Assembly (NCBI GenBank): GCA_032718475.1 | Contig: JAUCBJ010003987.1 | Coordinates: 1-64,000, forward strand | Length of the DNA: 64,000 nucleotides | Reading direction: 5' to 3' | Source of the DNA: Nemertoderma westbladi | Taxonomy: Eukaryota > Xenacoelomorpha > Nemertodermatida > Nemertodermatidae | Part shown: positions 1 through 10,400 of the stretch, piece by piece | Layout of the letters: the number at the start of each line of letters is the position of its first letter | Position numbering within the stretch: the stretch's first letter is position 1 | Notes under the pieces: generated by a model | Databases searched by the model: none | Seen by the model: the letters and a program-made list of their open reading frames with translations, nothing else | What the model was told of the DNA's origin: nothing | Translations under genes and position numbers: made by a program

Positions 1-921
1 GATATCCAACCCTAACCAAAATTCGTTGCTAACATCACCGAATCCAGACTTATAGTACGCCCAATCCCGGAAGAATTCAACATCTCCATTAATTCTCCTT
101 TGAATCACCAACCATGGGCCACCTGGGTACGTGGAGTCACATCTGATTAAGCCATTTAGGCCATGATCACTACTGTGTATGTTAACAGTATTATTAAATT
201 GATATATAGGGCAAAGATGATTTGGAAGAAGATATCCCATAGCAAACAGTATCGAATTCTTTTGCTGAAGAACTTCGTCAGAAATTGTGATGCTTTGATT
301 ATTTAGTTTACCAGAAAACTTCTCAACTTTCTCACCAATGCTATAATTTAATTCCTTATTTTGTTCATTTAGAATATCAGAGAATAATTGACTTTGCTCA
401 CCAATGGTACTAATGAACATTGCAGTTTGTTCTGTAAGTTTGTCAGAATGCATTTCCATTTCCCCATTCAACTTTTCTTTTAACTCTATTGTTTTATCAT
501 TTAGTTTAGCTAAATTATGCTGTATATCATTATTTAGATCACCTTCCAAATTGTATATTTTTACTTCAATGGCTCTTTGATAACTCACTGATACCATAGC
601 AACAGTGACTTCACCTACCACAACTATAAGCAATCCAATAAATATAACAGCAATCAGCGCCCACAAACATTTGGGATTATTTAGTTTATCTCTTAAGTAT
701 GTCGTATTCAGAAAGGTAGTACCACCTGCCACTTTCTTTTTAATTCCATCCATCACACTCAATCGATTGTAATAGGTTTCTTCATAATCTTCGTATATAA
801 TGTCTTGGTTCTTGGTGGTAGTATCTCTGGATAGAGTATTACTATTAATATACTCCGAATTATCTTCTTGAATGCCAATGACACTGCTTTCAGCTGTTAT
901 TTGAGGCTTGGTAGTTTCCAT
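1..921 (-). CDS. Type II membrane fibrinogen-related protein 1 (partial, 3' end outside window)
   Basis: The minus-strand frame starts at the ATG at 921-919 and runs open for 307 codons to the window edge. The N-terminal tail (about residues 1-85) is cytoplasmic and tyrosine-rich (YEDYEE near 43-48). A hydrophobic segment at about 86-110 without a signal peptide implies type II topology. Residues 115-232 form a Q/N/K-rich stalk with repeated I-G-E-Q/K elements, probably coiled. The fibrinogen-related domain begins near 236 with [21 protein letters not shown] and [12 protein letters not shown]; the Ca2+ site and the C-terminal cysteine pair lie beyond the window. It is closely related to the genes at 34935-36203 and 51719-52954 and on the same strand. 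Families of this kind bind acetylated or other glycans in innate recognition; the ligand here is unknown. Unlike its two paralogues it has no NPxY motif in the tail. No intron is seen. Confidence 0.85.
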   Translation of the reverse strand, partial: METTKPQITAESSVIGIQEDNSEYINSNTLSRDTTTKNQDIIYEDYEETYYNRLSVMDGIKKKVAGGTTFLNTTYLRDKLNNPKCLWALIAVIFIGLLIVVVGEVTVAMVSVSYQRAIEVKIYNLEGDLNNDIQHNLAKLNDKTIELKEKLNGEMEMHSDKLTEQTAMFISTIGEQSQLFSDILNEQNKELNYSIGEKVEKFSGKLNNQSITISDEVLQQKNSILFAMGYLLPNHLCPIYQFNNTVNIHSSDHGLNGLIRCDSTYPGGPWLVIQRRINGDVEFFRDWAYYKSGFGDVSNEFWLGLDI

Positions 922-1073
922 AGTAAAATAATTTGCATATTAAACTATATAATTTTACTAATCAAGCTAAACATAAAACAAACTTGAGCAGCAAACTTTA
1001 AGCAGAAAAATGACATGTTGACAAGGGTCATTATTCATTGGGACATTAATTCATAATAATATACTAAAAAAAA

Positions 1074-1954
1074 AGTTTCATAATCTTTCCGCAGTTATAA
1101 GTTTATTAAATAAAGAACAAATATAAATACACACAATAATTATTGAAATACAGAAAGAGGCAACGTTTCTACCACTATACTGTAGTATTCTTCAGACAAA
1201 AGTTTAGTACAACAATAGCAGGTACCGGTAATCTATAAGTCAGAATGAGAGAAAGATTTTAGGCGACCAGGGTCCCAATGATCTGTGCAGGGCAGTACAG
1301 TAGATGGGTATTTAAAAATGGTTAACTTAATGGAACTTCCCTGTTATTTATAGAAGGATTGTCTCTATGAATATATAGAGCCTCTAACTAGCAACTCGTA
1401 TTTTGGAGTTGGCCCTATCTAATCAGAGTTAACCATATGTTTGTAAACATACTCTTTTTGTCTTCCTCAAGATGCTCGTCTAGTCTTCCATTGAACCAGC
1501 GACATGAGTAGCCAGTATAAGATTCACTGCAGGAATCATATTTATAATTATAGACTATATCCGAGCTGACTCTGGTCACCGAGTTAGTAAACAAAACTTT
1601 ACCATATTAGATAGGGCCAACTCCAAATACGAGTTGCTAGTTAGAGGCTCTATATATTCATAGAGACAATCCTTCTATAAATAACAGGGAAGTTCCATTA
1701 AGTTAACCATTTATAAATACCCATTTACTGTACTGCCCTGCACAGATCATTGGGACCCTGGTCGCCTAAAATCTTTCTCTCATTCTGACTTATAGATTAC
1801 CGGTACCTGCTATTGTTGTACTAAACTTTTGTCTGAAGAATACTACAGTATAGTGGTAGAAACGTTGCCACTTTCTGTATTTCAATAATTACTGTATGTA
1901 TTAATATTTTTTCTTTATTTAATAAACTTGTAACTACGGAAACATTATGAAACT
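1074..1954. mobile_element. Foldback (long inverted repeat) element, ~350-bp arms
   Basis: The left arm 1074-1423 reappears as a near-perfect reverse complement at 1606-1954, with a 182-bp spacer. Shared blocks include TTTATTAAATAAAGAA at the outer ends, the GGTACCGGTAATCTATAAG block, and GGAGTTGGCCCTATCTAAT at the inner ends. No coding frame is present. It sits upstream of FReD gene 1 and has no counterpart upstream of FReD gene 3, so it looks like an insertion. Each arm carries a hammerhead-ribozyme-like core, described separately. Confidence 0.85.
1833..1863 (+). other. Hammerhead-ribozyme-like core motif (mirror copy at 1165-1196, minus strand)
   Basis: CTGAAGA at 1833-1839 fits the hammerhead consensus CUGANGA. 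GAAAC at 1859-1863 fits the second conserved block. Between them TACTAC and GTGGTA can pair as a six-base-pair stem II closed by a short AGTATA loop. Stem III would be only AC/GU and could form only in a dimer, as has been described for short-stem hammerheads in Penelope-like elements and retrozymes. Stem I has not been modelled. The evidence is a motif match only. Confidence 0.35.
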
Positions 1955-2492
1955 CTCATTTTATTCAATAAGCTTGATATTGCTATTCGTTAGCCGACTC
2001 GTTGGTTATCATTCCCATATAATAATATATTATTATTGTTTGTTTGTTTGTTTTGAAAATAAGAAAATATTTTATATTAAGAGGAAATTCTTTGAAGTTT
2101 AAATAGATTATTGATTAGAAGATCAATTTTGCTACATTTAAATCTATAAAACATTATTGCTAAACTTTGTAAATATTAATGGTATTCTTATTAACATTTA
2201 TCTTACCAGAATGATATTGAACTATGACCCATCGCATATATGCATCAGCGATATATACTGGAATATTTTCCACTGGTGAGTTACTATTTGCTGTGAGATT
2301 TCTTGTACTGGTCAATAGGGATAATCTCAATCTACAGACAACTATGATGTACAATAGTATCTGGAGTAGAAAATAATCTATCCCAACAGAAGAATGGATT
2401 ATAGAGAACAGTAATACACAAATTAGCCAGATGTCACTTTTAAATCATGCAACTAGATTATACCATTCAAGACCATTATTGGTTAGATCTGT

Positions 2493-2588
2493 ACCCTCAT
2501 CACAAGCGGTAGTATAAGTGGTGAACTGACCACACTAGCTGATAGGATGCATCTTGCTGCAGTCGACATCCACGAACATAGGATCTAG
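2493..2588 (+). pseudogene. Endonuclease-domain scrap of a non-LTR retrotransposon
   Basis: A 31-codon open stretch reads like the start of an RTE-type apurinic endonuclease: L-I-T-S-G, then E-L-T-T-L-A-D-R-M, then A-A-V-D-I-H-E-H-R-I. The terminal EHRI resembles the E-x-R/H/K catalytic block. The frame then stops. The following ~550 bp up to 3150 look like further degraded retrotransposon sequence, but I cannot follow the frame. Confidence 0.35.
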
Positions 2589-3440
2589 ATCACCATCAAC
2601 AAAGTTGGAAACTGGCTGACTTCAACAAACTTTAGAAAGCTGTCTTAGTCTTACTGACATCATTCAACTTGATGGTTTTTCCCATAGTCTGGAGCAAACC
2701 ATTCAATTATTCAAATACCTGACCAGACAGCTGATGATGTCCAGTCTGGTTAGGATGCGAGGAAATGCCGCTGTTCCACCTGGGTTGGAAAAGTCGTAAT
2801 GCAGACTGTGTTGCCATCGTAAACTCTTTCATCTTTTCCATCTGCATGATTGCTAGTACTTGTTAAGTAAGAACCCCAGTGTCTGTCTTATAGTGAGATG
2901 CTAGGTTCTCCACTGGGCAGCGGTGACTTGCACCCAGGAAGTTCGGTTCGGATATGCGAGGAGCAGAAAGCTGGGATCGAATTTGCGATCCAATCTCTCA
3001 CTGATGTTTTTGCCAAAACGAAATTTCAGGCAGCCACAGCCGCATACTCGGTGTTGCTGAGTTGAAGGATACCGCACCTGAGGTGCTTTCACAATAGTAT
3101 TTGGCAGAACAGGTATAAAGTCAGTCTGCTTCATTCACTCTGCTGCCATTGGACATAGCCGCACTAAAGATCAGAAATACTTACAATCAATTCAATTCAA
3201 TTACATTATCATAAAGTTATAAATCAAATTACAGCAATAGCAATATGTTTAAGGGTAGCCACGAATAGCACAGTGCTAGCAGAGGTGTAGGATACCTCTA
3301 CAGGACACAATACTGTGTAGGACTACTACAGTAGTGTACTACTACTACTACTACTACTATTATGGCCTGCTGCATTGAAACTGAATGAGATGCTATGAAA
3401 GCTTAACGAAAACATTTTGTCACCACACTGCAATCCACAA

Positions 3441-3584
3441 TTGGTACTAGGTACTTGGTACTAGGTACTTGGCACTTGGTACTAGGTACTAGGTACTTGG
3501 TACTAGGTACTTGGTACTTGGCACTAGGTACTAGGTACTTGGTACTAGGTACTTGGCACTAGGTACTTGGTACTAGGTACTTGG
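3441..3584. repeat. GGTACTAGGTACTTGG minisatellite
   Basis: About 144 bp of tandem GGTACTA/GGTACTT/GGCACTT heptad-like units (TTGGTACTAGGTAC core). It abuts the reverse-transcriptase scrap at 3600-3850 on its low-coordinate side. Confidence 0.9.
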
Positions 3585-3589
3585 CAGGA

Positions 3590-3850
3590 TTTCCTCGACT
3601 TCTGGAGCCAGTAGGTGGAGTAAACATGGTTGAGAAACCATTACCATTATGATGATCTAAGGACATGCGTAGAACATAGTCAACCACAATTATGATTAAG
3701 AATGGCGCAAGTGTGTCTCCCTGGAGGACGCCCCATAACACTTCAAATGGTTCTGTATCACCGTCAACAGTAGACACAAATGTTGTCGAACCATCGTATA
3801 CTAATCTGATTGCTGCAATAATTTTATCAGGAATCCCATATAATGAATGT
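3590..3850 (-). pseudogene. Reverse-transcriptase fragment, RTE-like
   Basis: The minus frame shows Y-G-I-P-D-K-I-I-A-A-I-R-L-V-Y-D, then the block G-V-L-Q-G-D-T-L-A-P-F, then V-V-D-Y-V-L-R-M. This is the thumb-proximal part of RTE-clade reverse transcriptases, just before the FADD box. The FADD box is lost at the minisatellite junction. Related scraps occur at 29430-30420, 33611-34311, 45240-45624 and 47859-48476, all on the minus strand. Confidence 0.7.
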
Positions 3851-3896
3851 ATGATGAACATACATACACACACCTATACATACATACATACAAACA

Positions 3897-3960
3897 TCCA
3901 TCGTGTTTTTACTGGCCTCAGCTTTAGACAAAAACTACCCTGTCTAAAGACAGTTTCGTT
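3897..3960. repeat. End fragment of the 1-kb inserted element (copy 1)
   Basis: This 64-bp sequence matches the 3' end of the element inserted at 16635-17672 (17608-17671) and, more divergently, 14718-14792. It contains the small inverted repeat CTTTAGACA/TGTCTAAAG around AAAACTACCC. Confidence 0.7.
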
Positions 3961-4543
3961 ATTAGTTATATTATAATTAGTTATTAATGTTGTTTATAGT
4001 TGTATACTTAAAATAAGAATATAAATACAGAGACAGTGTTCAATGCTAATTATGATTCTATTTTTAACATTGAATACGCAATTTTAGCAGGACTTAGGGT
4101 GAACAATAAGAATTTGTAAATAAAAAAAAAACGAAGCGACAATTTTGAGTTCTCCGTCTGATATGACAACCGTTCACCAATTTAATCAACTACTCTATCG
4201 CTTGTCGATTGTAAATATGCAATTGAAATGGAAGCTTTTACTCCACCACCAATTTTATTATTTATCGAATAAACAAACTTTATTATCATCATCTGAAATT
4301 ATTTTTTTTTCGAAAATAAAATAAATTAACAATTTTTCATTTTGATTGGATTGTTTTATTTGTGAAATATTTATGATATATTGAAAATATTCTAATTGTG
4401 TTATTGCAACAAAATTAATGTTTTTCGTAATATACGCACGTAGTTAATTATTAATTTTTTCACATATAGGACATAAATTTGCAGAAATTTGAGAAAATTT
4501 AATATTAATTTAATTTTGGTATTGATATTTATCGCAAAATTTT

Positions 4544-5974
4544 TCAACAAGTTTTACTGCATTTGGACTTTTCGGAAAGACAATCATCCTCATTCATAGA
4601 AATACATTCTGTGTTCCGTTTGGTGATCACAGACCACTGGCGGGGAACAGACGAACTAAATATCGCGAATAGAACGCCGACGCAACCGTAGAGAACGGCT
4701 GCAACGAGGAACACATTCCTCCACTGCTCCCGAGTTCCATCTGCCGTTGTCACGCTCACCAAATAGGGTGCGGCTAGTGTAAGCCCCGAGCCTAGGGTGT
4801 TACCGGCACCCACTGTAACACCCACATGGGAGGGTGCCACCTCGTTGTGATTAACCATAAACCCACCACCGTACGAACAACCAAGTCCAGTGAAACATAG
4901 GCTTAATAGGAAGACAGATATTCCTGGGTTAGTTTCCGGCACCCACCCCACGCACGCCATAGACACTCCGCATATACAGACACCCACACTGTTTAACAAT
5001 TTCCTAGTCACCGTGGCGGAAATAATCCTTCTTTTAATTAGTAAATCTGCGAGCCAAGAGAAACTTACTAACCCCACTAAGTTACCGACATAAGGCAGAG
5101 ACGATATGAACCCATTCCTCTCTATAGCGAATTCTAAAACTTCCTCCATGTAGGACGGAAGTTGTGTTGCCAAGGTTACAAGTACAGTTAAGGACATGGA
5201 GGTCATTATCATTGGTGCCCAAATAGCAACGTCACATAATAACAGTTTCCATGGTATCGAGAGTTTAACATATTCTTTTTTAGTTATTTGTAGTAAATAT
5301 TCTTTCTCTTGGTTGCTAATCCGTGGATGATGCGTCGGCGAGTCGTATAAGAAGAAATAGAACAGGATTGTTGTAATAAATGATATTCCTCCGCTGATGT
5401 AGTACAGAGACGGCCAACCCCCGTCGAATCCGTGTACAGCTAGCCAACCACCGGCCTGCATTGTCATTATTATACCCAATGGGAAGCCGGCCCATGTTAA
5501 TGCAATCATCTGACTGCAGTGTACGGGGGCGGTCCATGAATGGATGAGTATGTGGAACGACGGGAAGAATGGGCCAACAAACACGCCCTGTAAGAAACGA
5601 AACACAATAAGAGCTGCCCAATGCCATCTAGCGGCGACTGGGTGCAACAACGTGACTACAGTGGCCAGGGCAGAGGAAACCACTAAGGATATTCTAGGTC
5701 CGTAACTTGTTGCTATGCAACCGCCGGACACCGAACCCACACCGTAACCCCAGAAGACTGCACTCAGAATCAATCCTTCTATAGATTTATTCCAATGGAA
5801 AACATTGTAGCCAAGGTCGCCATCTGTTTCGTTGTTATTGGCATTTACAGTTGTCATGGGAACTATTGTAATAGCGATGGAATATCTCGATATATTCAGT
5901 ACAATTGCTCCACAAACGATAAGAATAATGACTGTAAGCCGACAGCTTCCAACCAAGCGCAGTTCATTTACCAT
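4544..5974 (-). CDS. SLC17-like major facilitator transporter
   Basis: Intact 476-residue frame from ATG 5974 to the stop at 4544, within the usual SLC17 size. About twelve hydrophobic segments are visible. Family marks: G-Y-G-V-G and the G-x-x-x-x-x-x-G-P-R loop at 77-94, R-F-L-Q-G-V-F-V-G-P at 126-135, G-G-W-P-S-L-Y-Y-I-S-G at 185-195, and Y-D-S-P-T-H-H-P at 210-217. NNNET at 47-51 in the first extracellular loop is a likely glycosylation site. SLC17 proteins (sialin, NPT, VGLUT) move organic anions or phosphate using H+ or Na+; the substrate here cannot be assigned. It is uninterrupted, whereas animal SLC17 genes usually have many introns, so it could be a retrocopy or belong to an intron-poor lineage. 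The cytoplasmic tail is short, acidic and cysteine-containing. Confidence 0.88.
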   Translation of the reverse strand: MVNELRLVGSCRLTVIILIVCGAIVLNISRYSIAITIVPMTTVNANNNETDGDLGYNVFHWNKSIEGLILSAVFWGYGVGSVSGGCIATSYGPRISLVVSSALATVVTLLHPVAARWHWAALIVFRFLQGVFVGPFFPSFHILIHSWTAPVHCSQMIALTWAGFPLGIIMTMQAGGWLAVHGFDGGWPSLYYISGGISFITTILFYFFLYDSPTHHPRISNQEKEYLLQITKKEYVKLSIPWKLLLCDVAIWAPMIMTSMSLTVLVTLATQLPSYMEEVLEFAIERNGFISSLPYVGNLVGLVSFSWLADLLIKRRIISATVTRKLLNSVGVCICGVSMACVGWVPETNPGISVFLLSLCFTGLGCSYGGGFMVNHNEVAPSHVGVTVGAGNTLGSGLTLAAPYLVSVTTADGTREQWRNVFLVAAVLYGCVGVLFAIFSSSVPRQWSVITKRNTECISMNEDDCLSEKSKCSKTC

Positions 5975-6298
5975 CTTCTGTAGTCAATCCAATATAATAA
6001 ATAAAGTTAAAATCAAAATCAAAGTCAGTGTGTGGTATCCTTGTACACACTGTAGTGTAGTGATGTATTGCTGTATGCGCGCGATGTACAGTAAAGATAC
6101 AGTCAGTCGTGATTCAATGAACTCCTATTCTTAATCACACTTTTTCAGAATTGAACAACACTCTTGAACTGCTGTTATCAGTTTAATGTAAATATTTACC
6201 GAAGTAATATTACCTGCAAGTGTAGATAGGCCCTGCCTATAGTATAGACCAAGGCGTCTTTTATTTAATACGCATTGGTATATGCATACATTGTTAAA

Positions 6299-6520
6299 TC
6301 GCGTTTCGGCAACTGTCGCGTTTCGGCAACTGTTGCTATTCGGCAAAAAAGATGCTTTTCGGCAAAAAAGATGCGTTTCGGCAAAAAAAAGTCGCGATTC
6401 GGCAAAAAATTCGCGATTCGGCCAAAAAGTTGCTTTTCGGCAAAAAAGATGCGTTTCGGCAAAAAAAGTAGCGATTCGGCAAAAAGTCGCGATTCGGCAA
6501 AAAAGTTGCGTTTCGGCAAA
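6299..6520. repeat. TTCGGCAAAAAAG minisatellite
   Basis: About a dozen units of roughly 17-20 bp containing CGTTTCGGCAAAAAAG or CGATTCGGCAAAAAAGT. Both strands stay open in several frames only because the unit is short and lacks stops, so no protein is called. Confidence 0.9.
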
Positions 6521-6526
6521 AGATAA

Positions 6527-7424
6527 AGATAAATTCCTAGATGTTAGAACGGGGTTGAATTCAATAATTAAAATCGTAGTGGTCTTTTCTTATGTCAATT
6601 ATGCAAGGTATGTGGTGCAGTACTAATATTATTTTATTTATTTGTATGTAATTAATTCCGGACTACTTACGGGGTAACTTGCCAGTTACCCCTAAAGACG
6701 TTTTCAGATTTAAAATCCTCATTGAATTCTGCCCCAGATACGTTAAATAAATTTATGAAATCCCCCCCCCCCCCCCCCCTTACAATACATCAAGGGCCAA
6801 CAATTGGCCAATTTGTTTGGTAGTAACTTTGAAATTTATCTACCAATGGTCCCCGGCTGCCCTTTCTTTAATTTTTCATGAAAAACCGCAAATAATAACC
6901 TGCAAAATAGTTATTTATAAAATTATTTAATTGTTTATTAATAAATTTTAATTATTAATAATTGAAATTATACGTCAGGGGACACACCGCAAAGTATATT
7001 CAATCTTGTTTCCATATCATTAGTGGAATATTTACCGAAATTCCGATATTCTTCTGCCCACCTGTATTATAATTTTCACTCGTTGCTCTTATTAGCAAGG
7101 GCTTCGCTTTTGCCAAAAGCATTGTAAATAGTTAAAAAATTATACTGTTGAACACTTCCTCTTTTTTTTATTGAATTATATTTATTTCATTTTCAATAAT
7201 TAACAGAATAAAGAAAATTACATTTAATTAAAAAAAAATTGAATACAAAATAATGTAAGTCCTACTACGAATTGTACTTATATAGTTTTATATTTATTTC
7301 CAGTTTTTAACTTATACTTTCAGTTTAAAATCTTGGGTAATTTAGTTCTAGTTACTTTTTTAAACAATTGCTGTTTCACGTCAGAAAAAATGCCAGAAAC
7401 AATTTTAGTTCTATTTTGTATTCA
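6527..7424. other. AT-rich stretch, no gene seen
   Basis: No supported coding frame. It holds a C homopolymer at about 6763-6779 and a short inverted repeat around GGGGTAACTTGCCAGTTACCCC at 6669-6690. Confidence 0.6.
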
Positions 7425-10400
7425 GTTCGCAGCACTAGTCCCTCGGTTGGAGTCCCGTATCTAGCTAGTTTCTGTTCGCAGCACTAGTCCCTCGGTTGGA
7501 GTCCCGTATCTACCTAGTTTCTGTTCGCAGCACTAGTCCCTCGGTTGGAGTCCGTATCTACCTAGTTTCTGTTCGCAGCACTAGTCCCTTGGTTGGAGTC
7601 CCGTATCTAGCTAGTTTATGTTCGCAGCACTAGTCCCTCGGTTGGAGTCCAGTATTTAGCTAGTTTCTGTTCGCAGCACTAGTCCCTCGGTTGGAGTCCA
7701 GTATTTAGCTAGTTTCTGTTCGCAGCACTAGTCCCTTGGTTGGAGCCCGTATCTACCTAGTTTCTGTTCGCAGCACTAGTCCCTTGGTTGGAGTCCCGTA
7801 TCTAGCTAGTTAATGTTCGCAGCAGTAGTCCCTCGGTTGGAGTCCAGTATTTAGCTAGTTTCTGTTCGCAGCACTAGTCCCTCGGTTGGAGTCCGTATCT
7901 ACCTAGTTTCTGTTCGCAGCACTAGTCCCTTGGTTGGAGCCCGTATCTACCTAGTTTCTGTTCGCAGCACTAGTCCCTTGGTTGGAGCCCGTATCTACCT
8001 AGTTTCTGTTCGCAGCACTAGTCCCTTGGTTGGAGTCCTGTATCTAGCTAGTTTATGTTCGCAGCACTAGTCCCTCGGTTGGAGTCCAGTATATAGCTAG
8101 TTTCTGTTCGCAGCACTAGTCCCTCGGTTGGAGTCCAGTATTTAGCTAGTTTCTGTTCGCAGCACTAGTCCCTTGGTTGGAGCCCGTATCTACCTAGTTT
8201 CTGTTCGCAGCACTAGTCCCTTGGTTGGAGTCCCGTATCTAGCTAGTTTATGTTCGCAGCACTAGTCCCTCGGTTGGAGTCCAGTATTTAGCTAGTTTCT
8301 GTTCGCAGCACTAGTCCCTTGGTTGGAGCCCGTATCTACCTAGTTTCTGTTCGCAGCACTAGTCCCTTGGTTGGAGTCCCGTATCTAGCTAGTTTATGTT
8401 CGCAGCACTAGTCCCTCGGTTGTAGTCCAGTATTTAGCTAGTTTCTGTTCGCAACACTAGTCCCTCGGTTGGCGTCCAGTATTTAGCTAGTTTCTGTTCG
8501 CAGCACTAGTCCCTCGGTTGGAGTCCCGTATCTAGCTAGTTTCTGTTCGCAGCACTAGTCCCTCGGTTGGAGTCCAGTATTTAGCTAGTTTCTGTTCGCA
8601 ACACTAGTCCCTCGGTTGGAGTCCCGTATCTAGCTAATTTCTGTTCGCAGCACTAGTCCCTCGGTTGGAGTCCCGTATCTACCTAGTTTCTGTTCGCAGC
8701 ACTAGTCCCTCGGTTGGCGTCCAGTATTTAGCTAGTTTCTGTTCGCAGCACTAGTCCCTCGGTTGGAGTCCCGTATCTAGCTAGTTTCTGTTCGCAGCAC
8801 TAGTCCCTCGGTTGGCGTCCAGTATTTAGCTAGTTTCTGTTCGCAGCACTAGTCCCTCGGTTGGAGTCCCGTATCTAGCTAGTTTCTGTTCGCAGCACTA
8901 GTCCCTCGGTTGGAGTCCAGTATTTAGCTAGTTTCTGTTCGCAACACTAGTCCCTCGGTTGGAGTCCCGTATCTAGCTAATTTCTGTTCGCAGCACTAGT
9001 CCCTCGGTTGGAGTCCGTATCTACCTAGTTTCTGTTCGCAGCACTAGTCCCTTGGTTGGAGCCCGTATCTACCTAGTTTCTGTTCGCAGCACTAGTCCCT
9101 TGGTTGGAGTCCCGTATCTAGCTAGTTTATGTTCGCAGCACTAGTCCCTCGTTTGGAGTCCAGTATTTAGCTAGTTTCTGTTCGCAGCACTAGTCCCTCG
9201 GTTGGAGTCCAGTATTTAGCTAGTTTCTGTTCGCAGCACTAGTCCCTTGGTTGGAGCCCGTATCTACCTAGTTTCTGTTCGCAGCACTAGTCCCTTGGTT
9301 GGAGTCCCGTATCTAGCTAGTTTATGTTCGCAGCACTAGTCCCTCGGTTGGAGTCCAGTATTTAGCTAGTTTCTGTTCGCAGCACTAGTCCCTCGGTTGG
9401 AGTCCGTATCTACCTAGTTTCTGTTCGCAGCACTAGTCCCTTGGTTGGAGCCCGTATCTACCTAGTTTCTGTTCGCAGCACTAGTCCCTTGGTTGGAGCC
9501 CGTATCTACCTAGTTTATGTTCGCAGCACTAGTCCCTCGGTTGGAGTCCAGTATTTAGCTAGTTTCTGTTCGCAGCACTAGTCCCTCGGTTGGAGTCCAG
9601 TATTTAGCTAGTTTCTGTTCGCAGCACTAGTCCCTTGGTTGGAGCCCGTATCTACCTAGTTTCTGTTCGCAGCACTACTCCCTTGGTTGGAGTCCCGTAT
9701 CTAGCTAGTTTATGTTCGCAGCACTAGTCCCTCGGTTGGAGTCCAGTATTTAGCTAGTTTCTGTTCGCAGCACTAGTCCCTTGGATGGAGCCCGTATCTA
9801 CCTAGTTTCTGTTCGCAGCACTAGTCCCTTGGTTGGAGTCCCGTATCTAGCTAGTTTATGTTCGCAGCACTAGTCCCTCGGTTGGAGTCCAGTATTTAGC
9901 TAGTTTCTGTTCGCAGCACTAGTCCCTCGGTTGGCGTCCAGTATTTAGCTAGTTTCTGTTCGCAGCACTAGTCCCTCGGTTGGAGTCCCGTATCTAGCTA
10001 GTTTCTGTTCGCAGCACTAGTCCCTTGGTTGGAGTCCAGTATTCAGCTAGTTTCTGTTCGCAGCACTAGTCCCTTGGTTGGAGCCCGTATCTACCTAGTT
10101 TCTGTTCGCAGCACTAGTCCCTTGGTTGGAGTCCCGTATCTAGCTAGTTTATGTTCGCAGCACTAGTCCCTCGGTTGGAGTCCAGTATTTAGCTAGTTTC
10201 TGTTCGCAGCACTAGTCCCTCGGTTGGCGTCCAGTATTTAGCTAGTTTCTGTTCGCAGCACTAGTCCCTCGGTTGGAGTCCCGTATCTAGCTAGTTTCTG
10301 TTCGCAGCACTAGTCCCTTGGTTGGAGTCCAGTATTTAGCTAGTTTCTGTTCGCAACACTAGTCCCTCGGTTGGAGTCCAGTATTTAGCTAGTTTCTGTT

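Noticed and set aside
6265-6626. Frames encoding FGKK/SAKK or FFAE repeats on both strands
   Set aside because: Products of the TTCGGCAAAAAAG minisatellite.
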